Shown here in pieces: positions 13,001 through 20,857 of a stretch of 29,917 bases of DNA (within the stretch, counting starts at the first letter, position 1; each line of letters opens with the position of its first letter). This stretch comes from JBAWAP01 sp049589355 (lineage in GTDB: Bacteria > Chloroflexota > Anaerolineae > VGOG01): contig JBAWAP010000015.1 in NCBI GenBank assembly GCA_049589355.1, positions 1-29,917 on the forward strand. Direction: 5' to 3'. Under the pieces are notes generated by a model. That model did no database searches. It worked only from the letters and a program-made list of their open reading frames with translations, and was not told where the DNA came from. A program made the translations under genes and the position numbers.

Positions 13001-13996
13001 TCAGTGACCGGTCATTCGCTCCAGGTTTTCGGGGTACCGAGCCCCTTGCACCGTGATCTTTGAGACGGCGCTATTGATGTCACGGAGATCGTCCGCCGTA
13101 AGTTCGACTGCAGCTGCTCCAATGTTCTCGTCCAGACGCTCCAGCTTCCGGGTGCCTGGGATTGGAACAATCCACGGCTTCTGGGCAAGCAGCCAAGCGA
13201 GCGCTATCTGAGCAGGTGTCGCCTTCTTCCGTTCTGCGATCTTGGCAAGCAGATCAACCAAGCCCTGATTCGCTTTCCGAGCCTCCGGCGTAAAGCGAGG
13301 GAGGGTGTTGCGGAAGTCGGAACTGTCGAACGTAGTGTTTTCGTTGATCTTTCCCGTGAGGAAGCCCTTACCCAGAGGGCTATATGGAACAAAGCCGATT
13401 CCGAGTTCCTCGACCGTCGGCAGCACTTCCGCTTCAGGGCCTCTCGTCCACAGCGAGTATTCGCTCTGGACTGCAGTCAAGGGTTGGACGGCGTGCGCGC
13501 GACGAATCGTCTGTGCTCCTGCTTCAGAAAGGCCGAAGTGCCTAACCTTACCTTCCTGAATCAGGTCCTTCACCGCTCCCGCCACATCTTCGATTGGCAC
13601 GTCCGGGTCAACACGGTGTTGATAGAAGAGATCGATGGCATCGACCTTGAGTCGCTTGAGCGAGGCCTCGGCGACCTGTTTGATGTGCTCTGGCCGACTA
13701 TCCAGGCCAACCCAACGCGGCCCCCCATTGGGATCAAGTTTGAACCCGAACTTCGTGGCTATTACCACTTGCCCACGGAAGGGAGAGAGAGCTTCGCCCA
13801 CGAGTTCTTCGTTTGTGAACGGGCCGTACACTTCAGCGGTATCGAAGAATGTGACGCCTCGTTCGACGGCTGACCGAAGAAGTGAGATCATCTCCTGCTT
13901 GTCTGCAGCCGGACCGTAGGAAAAGCTCATTCCCATGCAGCCGAGCCCGACAGCCGAGACTTCCAGGTTACTGTTTCCAAGTTTGCGCTTCTGCAT
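13001..13996 (-). CDS. Aldo/keto reductase
   Basis: Predicted 331 residues, full length for the family. The catalytic tetrad is visible: Asp52 and Tyr57 in FFDTAEVYGP, Lys82 in VVIATKFGFK and His127 in LFYQHRVDPD. The C-terminal cofactor region IPGTRKLERLDENIGAA is typical of NADPH-dependent members. It is close to the YajO/IolS-type reductases that reduce small aldehydes; the physiological substrate cannot be read from sequence. The start is supported by AAAGGAG eight bases upstream. It is the first gene after a near-consensus promoter and probably forms a two-gene unit with the cupin. Confidence 0.93.
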   Translation of the reverse strand: MQKRKLGNSNLEVSAVGLGCMGMSFSYGPAADKQEMISLLRSAVERGVTFFDTAEVYGPFTNEELVGEALSPFRGQVVIATKFGFKLDPNGGPRWVGLDSRPEHIKQVAEASLKRLKVDAIDLFYQHRVDPDVPIEDVAGAVKDLIQEGKVRHFGLSEAGAQTIRRAHAVQPLTAVQSEYSLWTRGPEAEVLPTVEELGIGFVPYSPLGKGFLTGKINENTTFDSSDFRNTLPRFTPEARKANQGLVDLLAKIAERKKATPAQIALAWLLAQKPWIVPIPGTRKLERLDENIGAAAVELTADDLRDINSAVSKITVQGARYPENLERMTGH

Positions 13997-14057
13997 TTTC
14001 TGAACTCCTTTCTTTGAGTTAAAGGTCGGAGCGATTTTGCTCCGCGTTTGCGCCGCC

Positions 14058-14064
14058 GTCTAAC
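14058..14064 (-). other. Possible integron core half site at the upstream cassette boundary
   Basis: GTTAGAC followed by GGCGGCGC on the minus strand fits GTTRRRY. Together with the attC at 12359-12466 it would delimit a 1.7-kb cassette holding the reductase and the cupin. No matching partner half site or paired arms are visible upstream, so this could be a chance match or an attI-like edge. Confidence 0.35.
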
Positions 14065-14181
14065 TATTGATTACACAGACTTATTTCCGCATATGCTTTT
14101 TGCAGAAGCGGCACAACCTTGTTTTATCCGAAGCACTAAAACCCAACGTTACCTGGCCTGCCTATTGGTTCAACTATCAAC

Positions 14182-14211
14182 ATTATATCACGATACCTCC
14201 AAAACTGTCAA
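14182..14211 (-). promoter_or_regulatory. Near-consensus sigma-70 promoter for the aldo/keto reductase-cupin unit
   Basis: On the minus strand TTGACA (14211-14206), an 18-base spacer and TATAAT (14187-14182): both hexamers are perfect. Transcription would begin near 14175, leaving a leader of about 180 bases before the reductase ATG. Bases 13997-14216 contain no gene, only this promoter and a leader with a CCGC...GCGG hairpin. Confidence 0.75.
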
Positions 14212-14216
14212 GCAAG

Positions 14217-14552
14217 CTACTCCTCTCGTAGGATTCCCTCGGCTACCACTCGCATCGGCTTTCTACTATCCCTGCTTTGGCGGTGGATCCTCATGAAGGC
14301 CTCGCCCTCGGTCAGCCCATAGCGCTCCATGAGGACACGCTTGGCCTGTTCCACCACCTGGCGCGCCACCAGAGCCTCCTGGAGGGTTCTCGCCTCCCTC
14401 TGCAACTCCGCCACTCCTCAAACCTGGCCACGGCGATCTCGATGGCGATGGCCAGCGATGATGGCCTCATCGTCTGCGATAAGGCGGCTGATCTCTCGCA
14501 GGGCGCTCAACTGGGCTGTCCTTTGTTCCAACCTGCGCCGGAGCTCTTCCAT
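14217..14552 (-). pseudogene. GAF-ANTAR regulator remnant
   Basis: The 3' part (14414-14217, 65 codons from a GTG) encodes a complete-looking ANTAR RNA-binding domain (ARQVVEQAKRVLMERYGLTEGEAF). Upstream in the same frame, an ATG at 14552, six bases after the nadE stop, encodes 44 residues beginning MEELRRRLEQRTAQLSALRE. This is the usual N-terminal lead into a GAF domain, but it is halted by a TGA two codons before the GTG. The +1 frame between them contains LAIAIEIAVARFEE, resembling the end of a GAF domain. The simplest reading is a GAF-ANTAR gene that lost most of its sensor domain. The ANTAR part might still be made as a small protein acting on terminators. Confidence 0.65.
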
Positions 14553-14557
14553 AGCTT

Positions 14558-16285
14558 TCACCTGTATTGGTTGGTGATCGGCAGCCGCCGATCCTTGCCG
14601 AAGGCGCGGGGGGTGATCTTAACCCCCGGTGGGGCCTGGCGGCGTTTGTACTCGTTGCGGTCCACCATGCGGATGACCCGGCGCACGGTGGCCTCATCGA
14701 AGCCCAGAGCCACGATTTCGTCCAGCCCCTGGTCCTCCTCCACGTAGGCGTGCAGGATGGGGTCAAGGGTGGCGTAGGGGCCGAGAGTATCCTCATCCCT
14801 CTGATCCGGTCGCAGCTCAGCCGTTGGAGCCTTATCGAAGACCCTCCGGGGGATGACCTCACGGCCAGCCGAGGCGTTCATATACCCGGCCAGTTGGTAG
14901 ACCAGCGTTTTGGGCACGTCCTTGATGACGGCGAAGCCACCTGCCATATCCCCATACAGGGTGCAGTAGCCCGCGCTAACCTCGCTCTTGTTCCCCGTCG
15001 TAAGCACCAGCCAGCCGAACTTGTTGGATAGCGCCATGAGGATGTTCCCTCTGATACGGGCCTGGATGTTCTCCTCGGTCACGTCGGACTCCATCCCCGC
15101 GAAGGGCTCGGCCAGCATGTCAAGATAGGCCTGGAAGGTCTCGTCAATGGGGATGCTCAGGAAGCGGATGCCCAGGTTCTCGGCCAGTTTCCCGGCATCC
15201 TCGCGGCTTTCCTCAGACGAATAGCGAGAGGGCATGAAAACTCCTACCACGTTCTCCTTCCCCAGGGCATCAACGGCGATGGCCGCCGTTAAAGACGAGT
15301 CAATGCCACCGGAGAGCCCGATAACCACCTTCTGAAAGCCATTCTTGCGGACATAGTCCCGCGTGCCCAGGACCAGGGCCTGGTATATCTCCGCTAAAGG
15401 CTCAAGTCTATCCATTTTCCTCGTAGGCAAAGGTGGCTTCTCCCCCTGAGATTTCACCTCCGGCAGCGTTATCCTGCTCACCTTCCCAACATCGGCAGCC
15501 AACCTCTCCTTGCGGCGCCTGGGGTCGTGGAGTCGCTGGCGAAAGACGCTGCCCACGTCCAGGTCGGCCACGACCAGATCTTCCTCGAACTGTTTGCCCC
15601 GCACCACCAGCTCGCCTCGCTCATCAAAGACGACGCTGTTACCATCGAAGACCAGCTCGTCCTGGCCGCCCACCAGGTTGCAGAAGGCCACGATGGCCAC
15701 GTTGTCGGCAGCCCGAGTAGCCAGCATCCTCTCCCTGGACAGTCCCTTACCAGCGTGGTAGGGTGAAGCCGAGATGGCAACAAGGACCTCGGCGCCTCCT
15801 GCCAGGGCCTGTACCTCGCTGGGGCCGGTTGGATACCAGATGTCCTCGCAGATGTTGATGCCGACGGTAGTCCCCTGGAGCGTGAAGACTGAGTAATCGG
15901 TACCAGCCTGGAAGTACCGGTTCTCGTCGAAGACCCCATAATTGGGGAGGTACATCTTGTGATACACGCCGGCCAGGGCGCCATCGTGGATGATGGCGGC
16001 GGCGTTGTAGATGTCGTCGGCGCTGTCAACGAAGCCCACCACAGCGGTGATGGAGCGGGTGCTCTCAACGATTTGCTGGAGGCAGTCCAGGTTGGCCTGG
16101 ATGAAATCGGGCTTGAGCAGGAGGTCTTCGGGGGGATAGCCAGTGATAGCCAGCTCCGGGAAGGCGACCAAGTCCACGCCGAGCTCCCTCGCCCGGCCAA
16201 TGTAGTCCAGAATTCTCTGCACATTGCCCGGCAAGTCCCCAACCGTGGGGTTAATCTGTGCCAGCCCTACCCGCAAAGTTCGCAT
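14558..16285 (-). CDS. nadE: Glutamine-dependent NAD+ synthetase
   Basis: Predicted 575 residues. It converts deamido-NAD+ to NAD+ using glutamine as ammonia donor, the last step of NAD biosynthesis, in the cytoplasm. The N-terminal nitrilase-fold glutaminase has the triad Glu44 (AFPELAITGYP), Lys110 (YHKMYLPNYG) and Cys146 (INICEDIW). The synthetase domain begins near 300 with the ATP-binding SGGIDSS (325-331) and continues to the conserved GNKSE and DKAPTAEL blocks. Both domains are intact and length is typical of the two-domain form. The ATG follows AGGAGGAACGG. The GAF-ANTAR remnant follows directly and may be co-transcribed. Confidence 0.96.
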   Translation of the reverse strand: MRTLRVGLAQINPTVGDLPGNVQRILDYIGRARELGVDLVAFPELAITGYPPEDLLLKPDFIQANLDCLQQIVESTRSITAVVGFVDSADDIYNAAAIIHDGALAGVYHKMYLPNYGVFDENRYFQAGTDYSVFTLQGTTVGINICEDIWYPTGPSEVQALAGGAEVLVAISASPYHAGKGLSRERMLATRAADNVAIVAFCNLVGGQDELVFDGNSVVFDERGELVVRGKQFEEDLVVADLDVGSVFRQRLHDPRRRKERLAADVGKVSRITLPEVKSQGEKPPLPTRKMDRLEPLAEIYQALVLGTRDYVRKNGFQKVVIGLSGGIDSSLTAAIAVDALGKENVVGVFMPSRYSSEESREDAGKLAENLGIRFLSIPIDETFQAYLDMLAEPFAGMESDVTEENIQARIRGNILMALSNKFGWLVLTTGNKSEVSAGYCTLYGDMAGGFAVIKDVPKTLVYQLAGYMNASAGREVIPRRVFDKAPTAELRPDQRDEDTLGPYATLDPILHAYVEEDQGLDEIVALGFDEATVRRVIRMVDRNEYKRRQAPPGVKITPRAFGKDRRLPITNQYR

Positions 16286-16301
16286 CCGTTCCTCCTAGCC
16301 A

Positions 16302-16363
16302 TTTGGTAGGGGCAGGTCTTGCACCTGCCCTGGGCACCCGCAAGAGGTGCCCCTACAACCAAT
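16302..16363. repeat. MITE-like inverted repeat (GTAGGGGC...GCCCCTAC)
   Basis: Outer arms TTGGTAGGGGC and GCCCCTACAACCAA, with two internal hairpins (GGCAGGT/ACCTGCC and GGGCACC/GGTGCCC). This layout matches short non-autonomous palindromic repeats that are frequent in intergenic DNA of Chloroflexi and cyanobacteria. Confidence 0.75.
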
Positions 16364-16427
16364 AATGAAACGCACCCATGTAAAATGATTTGCCGCGCTC
16401 GCGTGCTCCCCAGCCCTGCTTTCTCTA

Positions 16428-16507
16428 AGACCCTATCCTAAAATCCCTCTGGGCTTCCATTTTCACGCTTGTTTTTGAGCGCGCGGGGTAATTTTAGGAT
16501 AGGCTCT
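16428..16507. repeat. 80-bp element with 17-bp terminal inverted repeats
   Basis: Left arm 16428-16444 (AGACCCTATCCTAAAAT) and right arm 16491-16507 (ATTTTAGGATAGGCTCT) are inverted repeats with a single mismatch, enclosing 46 non-coding bases. Probably a MITE derived from a DDE insertion sequence; the parent element is not in the window. Confidence 0.7.
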
Positions 16508-16517
16508 AAATGTGCGA

Positions 16518-16544
16518 CGGGGTGGCTATGAGCTAGCCACCCCG
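16518..16544. terminator. Strong hairpin downstream of the Yip1 gene
   Basis: Perfect 11-bp stem CGGGGTGGCTA / TAGCCACCCCG with a 5-base loop. It could stop minus-strand transcription from the Yip1 gene, but no T tract follows, so it is not a textbook intrinsic terminator. Confidence 0.45.
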
Positions 16545-16677
16545 CCATTGCGTGAAAGTTCCTCTACCCGTGTCGCTCCTTGGACAGCTTGGGAATCAGC
16601 CAACTCAGGGAAGCATCCTCGCTGCGCGTCTGCATGAAGACCCTACTCGACCTCAGTTTGCATTTTGGCCTCCTCTG

Positions 16678-17247
16678 CTAGATGGCCCCTCGAACCGCAG
16701 CAGCAGTGAAGCCCAGCGCAGCCACAATCAATCCGCCAATGAACACGATCACAAACACGACGACCCAGCCCACGATGACAGTGACGATGGTCTGAACCCA
16801 CTCCAAGTCCAGTGCCTCCTTCGCCGCCACGAACCAGGAGATCAACCCCAAAACCCAGGCAGCAACGCGGACCGGAACCAGCAGGCAAGCCAGGGCACCG
16901 GACAAAGCGCCCAGTATTCCAATGACTCCCACGATGTTCCAGACGTAGGCCAGACCCAGGGTACGGATCAGTTCCTCGAAGGTGACATCGGCGTTGAATA
17001 CCGTGCGCCCCACCCAGTTGATGATGAAGGCACCCACGGCGAAACCGATGACCGCAAAGATCGTGCCCACGACAGCGCCCATTAGCCAATGGAGTGGACT
17101 CCTGAATGTACCCGACCCGAGCTGGTTGAGGAATGCGACCACTATCACCAACAGCCAGGCTGTCTGGGTGAATGTGGTGTCCTCCTCGACCTCCTTGTAA
17201 ACCTCGCGCCGGAACCTGAACGCACTGATGATACGATCGCTAAGCAT
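16678..17247 (-). CDS. Yip1-domain integral membrane protein
   Basis: Predicted 189 residues. After a short amphipathic N-terminus (MLSDRIISAFRFRREVYKEVEED), about five hydrophobic helices span residues 30-185, with the conserved Yip1-type spacing of VGRTVFNADVTFEELIRTLGLAY between helices two and three. Bacterial Yip1 proteins are poorly characterised membrane proteins; no catalytic residues are apparent. The start is firm: GAAGGAGGT lies six bases before the ATG. It is encoded between nadE and an HD-domain protein but separated from both by non-coding DNA, so no operon partner is evident. Confidence 0.82.
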   Translation of the reverse strand: MLSDRIISAFRFRREVYKEVEEDTTFTQTAWLLVIVVAFLNQLGSGTFRSPLHWLMGAVVGTIFAVIGFAVGAFIINWVGRTVFNADVTFEELIRTLGLAYVWNIVGVIGILGALSGALACLLVPVRVAAWVLGLISWFVAAKEALDLEWVQTIVTVIVGWVVVFVIVFIGGLIVAALGFTAAAVRGAI

Positions 17248-17339
17248 GATTCTACCTCCTTCAGTAGAAATGTGATGGGTATATGTAAACTGAAACGTGC
17301 TTGATCTTTCTCCAAAAACCTTCTGTCATCTGATTTATG

Positions 17340-18146
17340 TCATATTACCACCTCCTCATGTGGCGATTCCTGGGCGATGCTATAGAACTCTACCAGCCGC
17401 TTTTCCGTCTCGCCTTCGATCCGCGCCACCACCTGGACGTAAGGAGCGATGGTAGAGTTCTTAAGCTTTCGCTTCAGGAGCTCATCTACTTGGAAGATGC
17501 CAGCGGAGTTGGTCATGGTGACCACCACCCGGATGGGGACCGTCTCACCCTTTTCCAGCGTAACGCTGTCAATGGCCATCGCCGAGACGGAGTGAATATT
17601 GGTCTGCCCTGCCTCAAAGGGAATCCGCGACCGTCCCTGGGTCAAGTCCAGGGCATCGGCTACTTTGAAGACCCCGGCCTCGATGGTGTGACAGCGGACG
17701 TCCCAACGGTGGGCAATGACGGCGTGGAGCGCCTCAGAGACCATGATAGTCCGCTCCGGTTCTTCATAGATGCCGCTCAACAACTCCCGAGCCTTAGGGG
17801 CAGCCAGCGCCAGACTATAATATTCATGATTTTCGCGGTGAACAGCCATCCCCACATCGTGGAGGCAGGCAGCCAGAACGACGACCACCTCGGCGTCTTC
17901 ATATGTCAAGCCATAGTCCTTGACGACACTGGTCTCCACATCCGCATCGGCCAGGAGCCGCAGCATCTTCAGGGCAGCATTAGCCGCAATTTGGATGTGC
18001 ACCTCCCCATGATCGCTGATGCCTGAGCGATCTACCGCGTTGATATTAGCACATTTCCACAATTGCTGCAACTCTAGATCCTCATTGATTCGCGCTAGCA
18101 ACTGCGAGAGCTTCTCATTGTGACGGCTCGGAACTTTCAAAGGCAT
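17340..18146 (-). CDS. HD-domain phosphohydrolase
   Basis: Predicted 268 residues, ATG preceded by GAGGGGG. Residues about 40-170 form an HD fold with His46 (DHGEVH), the His95-Asp96 pair (ACLHDVGM) and a late Asp in VADALDLTQG, so the metal-binding set appears complete. The C-terminal 80 residues (VTLEKGETVPIRVVVTMTNSAGIFQVDELLKRKL) form a separate beta-rich domain, possibly regulatory. HD hydrolases cut nucleotides or cyclic nucleotides; the substrate here is unknown. It lies 125 bases downstream of pstB1 on the same strand, the position where phoU often occurs in pst operons, so a phosphate-related role is possible but unproven. Confidence 0.85.
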   Translation of the reverse strand: MPLKVPSRHNEKLSQLLARINEDLELQQLWKCANINAVDRSGISDHGEVHIQIAANAALKMLRLLADADVETSVVKDYGLTYEDAEVVVVLAACLHDVGMAVHRENHEYYSLALAAPKARELLSGIYEEPERTIMVSEALHAVIAHRWDVRCHTIEAGVFKVADALDLTQGRSRIPFEAGQTNIHSVSAMAIDSVTLEKGETVPIRVVVTMTNSAGIFQVDELLKRKLKNSTIAPYVQVVARIEGETEKRLVEFYSIAQESPHEEVVI

Positions 18147-18164
18147 TTGCTCAACCCCCTCACC

Positions 18165-18261
18165 AGAAACCAGGTTTTTGAGCCCTCTGTTTCCAAAACG
18201 GGCGCAATTGCTGGCATCTTCGATAGCCCGAGAACACTTCTAAGCGAAAACCCTGGTTTCT
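18165..18261. repeat. Inverted repeat between pstB1 and the HD gene
   Basis: Arms AGAAACCAGGTTTT (18165-18178) and AAAACCCTGGTTTCT (18247-18261) differ by one inserted base and enclose about 70 bases. It occupies nearly the whole gap and may attenuate read-through from pstB1, or be a dispersed palindromic element. Confidence 0.6.
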
Positions 18262-18271
18262 CTACTCAAGC

Positions 18272-19024
18272 CTACCCCAACCGGCCAGTGATATAATCTT
18301 CTGTGCGTTTCTCTTTAGGTCGGGTAAATATGTGACTGGTGACCCCATACTCCACCAGCTCTCCCAGCCAGAAAAGACCTGTCTGGTCCGACACGCGAGC
18401 GGCCTGTTGCATGTTGTGGGTGACGATGACGATGGTATAGTTCTGTTTCAGGTCCTGCATCAACTCCTCGATCTTCAAAGTGGCAACGGGGTCAAGAGCG
18501 GAGCAAGGTTCGTCCATCAGGATGACCTCCGGCTCCACAGCCAGCACGCGGGCGATACATAGTCGCTGCTGTTGCCCCCCGTCCAGCCCCATCGCCGAGT
18601 GATTCAATCTGTCCTTCATCTCGTCCCATAAAGCCGCTCTCCTCAGGCTGCTCTCCACCCAATCGTGCAGATTCACCCCACGATGGAGGCCCAAGACTCG
18701 TGGTCCGAAGGCCACGTTGTCGTAGACCGACTGGGGAAAGGGATTGGGCCGCTGAAAGACCATGCCCACCCTGTGCCGTAGTTCCACCACATCTATGTCC
18801 GGCGCGTAGATATCTTCACCATCTAGCAAAACCTTGCCCTCTAGCCGAGTTCCCGGGATAGTCTCATTCATGCGATTGAGACAGCGCAAAAAGGTTGACT
18901 TCCCACAACCAGAAGGGCCGATCAGAGCTATGATCTGGTGCTCTAGGATCTGCAGGGTAATGCTCTTCAGGGCCTTGAGGCCATCGTAATAGAAGTCAAG
19001 GTTCAAGATCTCCATTTTAACCAT
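18272..19024 (-). CDS. pstB: Phosphate ABC transporter ATPase PstB1 (intact Walker motifs, altered signature)
   Basis: Predicted 250 residues, normal for PstB. It energises phosphate uptake through the PstC-PstA channel on the cytoplasmic face. Walker A GPSGCGKST (36-44), Q-loop Gln91 in VFQRPNPFPQSV, Walker B ILMDEP (Asp171, Glu172), SALD loop and H-loop His203 (VTHNMQQA) are all canonical. The ABC signature is LDGGQ (147-151) instead of LSGGQ: the Ser148 position is Asp, codon GAC at 18583-18581. That Ser contacts ATP bound to the partner subunit, so this protein is expected to bind and hydrolyse ATP itself but to complete its partner's site poorly. Encoded divergently from pstS. See the second PstB at 23541. 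Confidence 0.94.
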   Translation of the reverse strand: MVKMEILNLDFYYDGLKALKSITLQILEHQIIALIGPSGCGKSTFLRCLNRMNETIPGTRLEGKVLLDGEDIYAPDIDVVELRHRVGMVFQRPNPFPQSVYDNVAFGPRVLGLHRGVNLHDWVESSLRRAALWDEMKDRLNHSAMGLDGGQQQRLCIARVLAVEPEVILMDEPCSALDPVATLKIEELMQDLKQNYTIVIVTHNMQQAARVSDQTGLFWLGELVEYGVTSHIFTRPKEKRTEDYITGRLG

Positions 19025-19103
19025 TCAACTTCTCCCCAGCACGGCAAGCCTAGCCGTGTCTACTGTATTTTACCAGAAAACGACTCATAACACAAAAGCA
19101 TAG

Positions 19104-19132
19104 TTGACGGCGCTGAAGGTAGGTGATATAAT
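19104..19132 (+). promoter_or_regulatory. Promoter of pstS
   Basis: TTGACG (19104-19109), 17-base spacer, TATAAT (19127-19132). Transcription would start near 19140 and run through the hairpin repeat at 19158-19240 before pstS. I could not recognise a PhoB box with confidence. On the opposite strand a weaker TTGTGT-17-TAAAAT pair around 19068-19096 could serve pstB1. Confidence 0.65.
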
Positions 19133-19157
19133 TCACCCGACGCAATTACAGCTCCCG

Positions 19158-19240
19158 CTGTCATTGCGAGGGCGCACAGCGCCCGAAGCAATCTCCCTTC
19201 TACAAGTAAGGAGATTGCTTCGCTTCGCTCGCAATGACAG
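19158..19240. repeat. Intergenic long-hairpin repeat (CTGTCATTGCGAG type)
   Basis: Perfect 13-bp terminal arms CTGTCATTGCGAG and CTCGCAATGACAG, continued by GAAGCAATCTCC / GGAGATTGCTTC. The same family of palindromes is scattered between genes in many environmental bacterial genomes. Here it lies in the transcribed leader of pstS, where it would form a very stable RNA hairpin. Confidence 0.85.
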
Positions 19241-19293
19241 CCTGGTAGTTACTACACGACTTGGCTAACGAGAGCGCAAATGGGTTGGAGCAC

Positions 19294-20184
19294 ATGAGCA
19301 AGATAGTTAGAATTATAACTGTGCTAGTGATCTTGAATGTGTTGCCTGGCTGCGGTGGTCCACCAACGTCTGCGCCGGGAACGGCTGAGCCGCAGAAAGC
19401 AACGCAGACCATCGTCAACAAAGGCTCAGATACTATGGTCAATCTAGCCCTCGCTTGGGCCGAAGCCTATACTGCCCAGCACCCTGAAGTGCGCATTTCG
19501 GTCACCGGCGGCGGCTCTGGCACGGGGATCGCAGCTCTGGTTAATGGCACGGTTGACATCGCCAACGCCTCGCGGGCTATGAAGCCGGAAGAGGTGGAGA
19601 GAGCGCGGGCCAACGGCATTGAGCCGGTGGAGCATGTTGTGGCCAGTGACGCTATCGCGGTGGTTGTCAATCCGACCAATCCCGTCAGTGCCCTGACGAT
19701 AGACCAGCTCTCGGACATCTTCACGGGCAAGATCATTCGTTGGCGCGCAGTGGGCGGGGAGGACCGCCCTATCGTCTTGCTCTCGCGCGAATCCAACTCG
19801 GGCACCCACATCTATTTCCTAGAAAACGTGGTACGCAAGGGAGAGAAGGACAACCAGAGCCTTTTCTCTCCAGACACCCTCCTGATGCCCTCCTCAGAAG
19901 GCATCAGCGCCGAGATACGCCAGAACCCTAACGCCATCGGCTACGACGGTTTGGGCTACGTGACACCGGATCAAAAAACGATCAATGTGGCGCGCAAAGC
20001 TGGGGAGCCCTACATCCCACCCAGCATCGAGACGGTGAAAGACGGCAGCTATCCCATCGCTCGTGTCCTGTACATGTACACCAGCGGCCAGCCCACTGGC
20101 ATCATCCGCCAGTATCTGGACTGGATCATGAGCGAGGACGGGCAGGAGATCGTTGAAGAGTTAGGTTTTGTGCCTTTGCGATAA
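19294..20184 (+). CDS. pstS: Phosphate-binding lipoprotein PstS
   Basis: Predicted 296 residues. The ATG at 19294 is chosen because it begins a lipoprotein signal peptide (MSKIVRIITVLVILNVLPGC, lipobox LPGC with Cys20); a TTG at 19261 would add 11 unrelated residues. The mature protein captures phosphate outside the membrane and delivers it to PstCA. Phosphate-contact blocks typical of PstS are present: KGSDTM, GGGSGTG, SRESNSGTH. Type II periplasmic-binding fold, length normal for the short PstS class. It is followed after 11 bases by the nitroreductase gene, and the permease genes lie further on. Confidence 0.93.
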   Translation: MSKIVRIITVLVILNVLPGCGGPPTSAPGTAEPQKATQTIVNKGSDTMVNLALAWAEAYTAQHPEVRISVTGGGSGTGIAALVNGTVDIANASRAMKPEEVERARANGIEPVEHVVASDAIAVVVNPTNPVSALTIDQLSDIFTGKIIRWRAVGGEDRPIVLLSRESNSGTHIYFLENVVRKGEKDNQSLFSPDTLLMPSSEGISAEIRQNPNAIGYDGLGYVTPDQKTINVARKAGEPYIPPSIETVKDGSYPIARVLYMYTSGQPTGIIRQYLDWIMSEDGQEIVEELGFVPLR

Positions 20185-20195
20185 AGGAGGAGATC

Positions 20196-20705
20196 ATGGA
20201 CGAGGCCACCGTGTTGGACACGATCAAGAAACGTCGCAGCATTCGCAAGTACACCAACGAGGCGGTGACGGACAATCAAATCAGGCAGCTCCTTGAGGCG
20301 GCCATGGCCGCACCCTCGGGTAGCAACATTCAGCCTTGGGAGTTTGTGGTCGTCAGGGACCCCGATCTCAAGAGACAACTGGCTCAAACCCACACCTGGA
20401 GCCAGATGGTCGCCGACGCAGCAGTGGTCTTCGTGGTATGCAGCAACGAACGCGCCTCCCACCACTGGGTCGAAGACGCCAGCGTAGCCACGGAGAATCT
20501 GCTCCTGGCGGTCACGGCCCTGGGTCTGGGAGCCGTCTGGGTGGGCATCCATCCCAACGCTGACAGGGAGGCTCATGTGCGTCGCGTCCTGGATATTCCA
20601 GAGGGAATCCGCGTCCTCTGCCTGGTGCCCGTGGGCCATCCGGCCGAGAGCAAGCCGCCCCGAACCCAGTACAGAGAGAGCAAGGTGCACTATGAGAGGT
20701 GGTGA
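20196..20705 (+). CDS. Nitroreductase-family FMN oxidoreductase
   Basis: Predicted 169 residues, ATG with a strong AAAGGAGGAG ribosome-binding site. The FMN-phosphate motif KKRRSIRKYT (11-20), the APSGSNIQPWEFVVV segment and the C-terminal ALGLGAVWVGI block define the family. Substrate specificity cannot be read from sequence; relatives reduce nitro compounds, quinones or dehalogenate. It sits 11 bases after pstS and 152 bases before pstC, so it is translated from the pst transcript although no functional link to phosphate transport is known. Confidence 0.9.
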   Translation: MDEATVLDTIKKRRSIRKYTNEAVTDNQIRQLLEAAMAAPSGSNIQPWEFVVVRDPDLKRQLAQTHTWSQMVADAAVVFVVCSNERASHHWVEDASVATENLLLAVTALGLGAVWVGIHPNADREAHVRRVLDIPEGIRVLCLVPVGHPAESKPPRTQYRESKVHYERW

Positions 20706-20708
20706 AAG

Positions 20709-20832
20709 TTGCCACCCGCTGGCAATGAAGTTGCCAGGCTGAAAGCTCAAGTGCGCTGAAGGCGCACTAATTGGCGCTTGAAGCACGCCTTGGCGTGCTT
20801 TGGCTCTCAGCCTGCGAACTTTATTCGCAGGC
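20709..20832. repeat. Cluster of four palindromes upstream of pstC
   Basis: Four successive hairpins: TTGCCA/TGGCAA (20709-20725), GTGCGC/GCGCAC (20751-20767), AAGCACGCC/GGCGTGCTT with a 2-base loop (20781-20800) and GCCTGCGAA/TTCGCAGGC (20810-20832). Together they fill the pst intergenic gap and resemble a compound REP-like element. A related cluster precedes pstB2. They may set the steep expression step between binding protein and permease known for such operons. Confidence 0.75.
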
Positions 20833-20857
20833 GACCAACAGCTAACAGAGAGGGGAC

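Larger units (their letters stand above)
16286..16677. other. Gene-free stretch with repeat elements
   Basis: No credible gene in 392 bases between nadE and the Yip1 gene. It contains two MITE-like inverted repeats (16302-16363 and 16428-16507), a stable hairpin (16518-16544) and about 130 bases before the Yip1 stop with nothing recognised. Confidence 0.7.
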
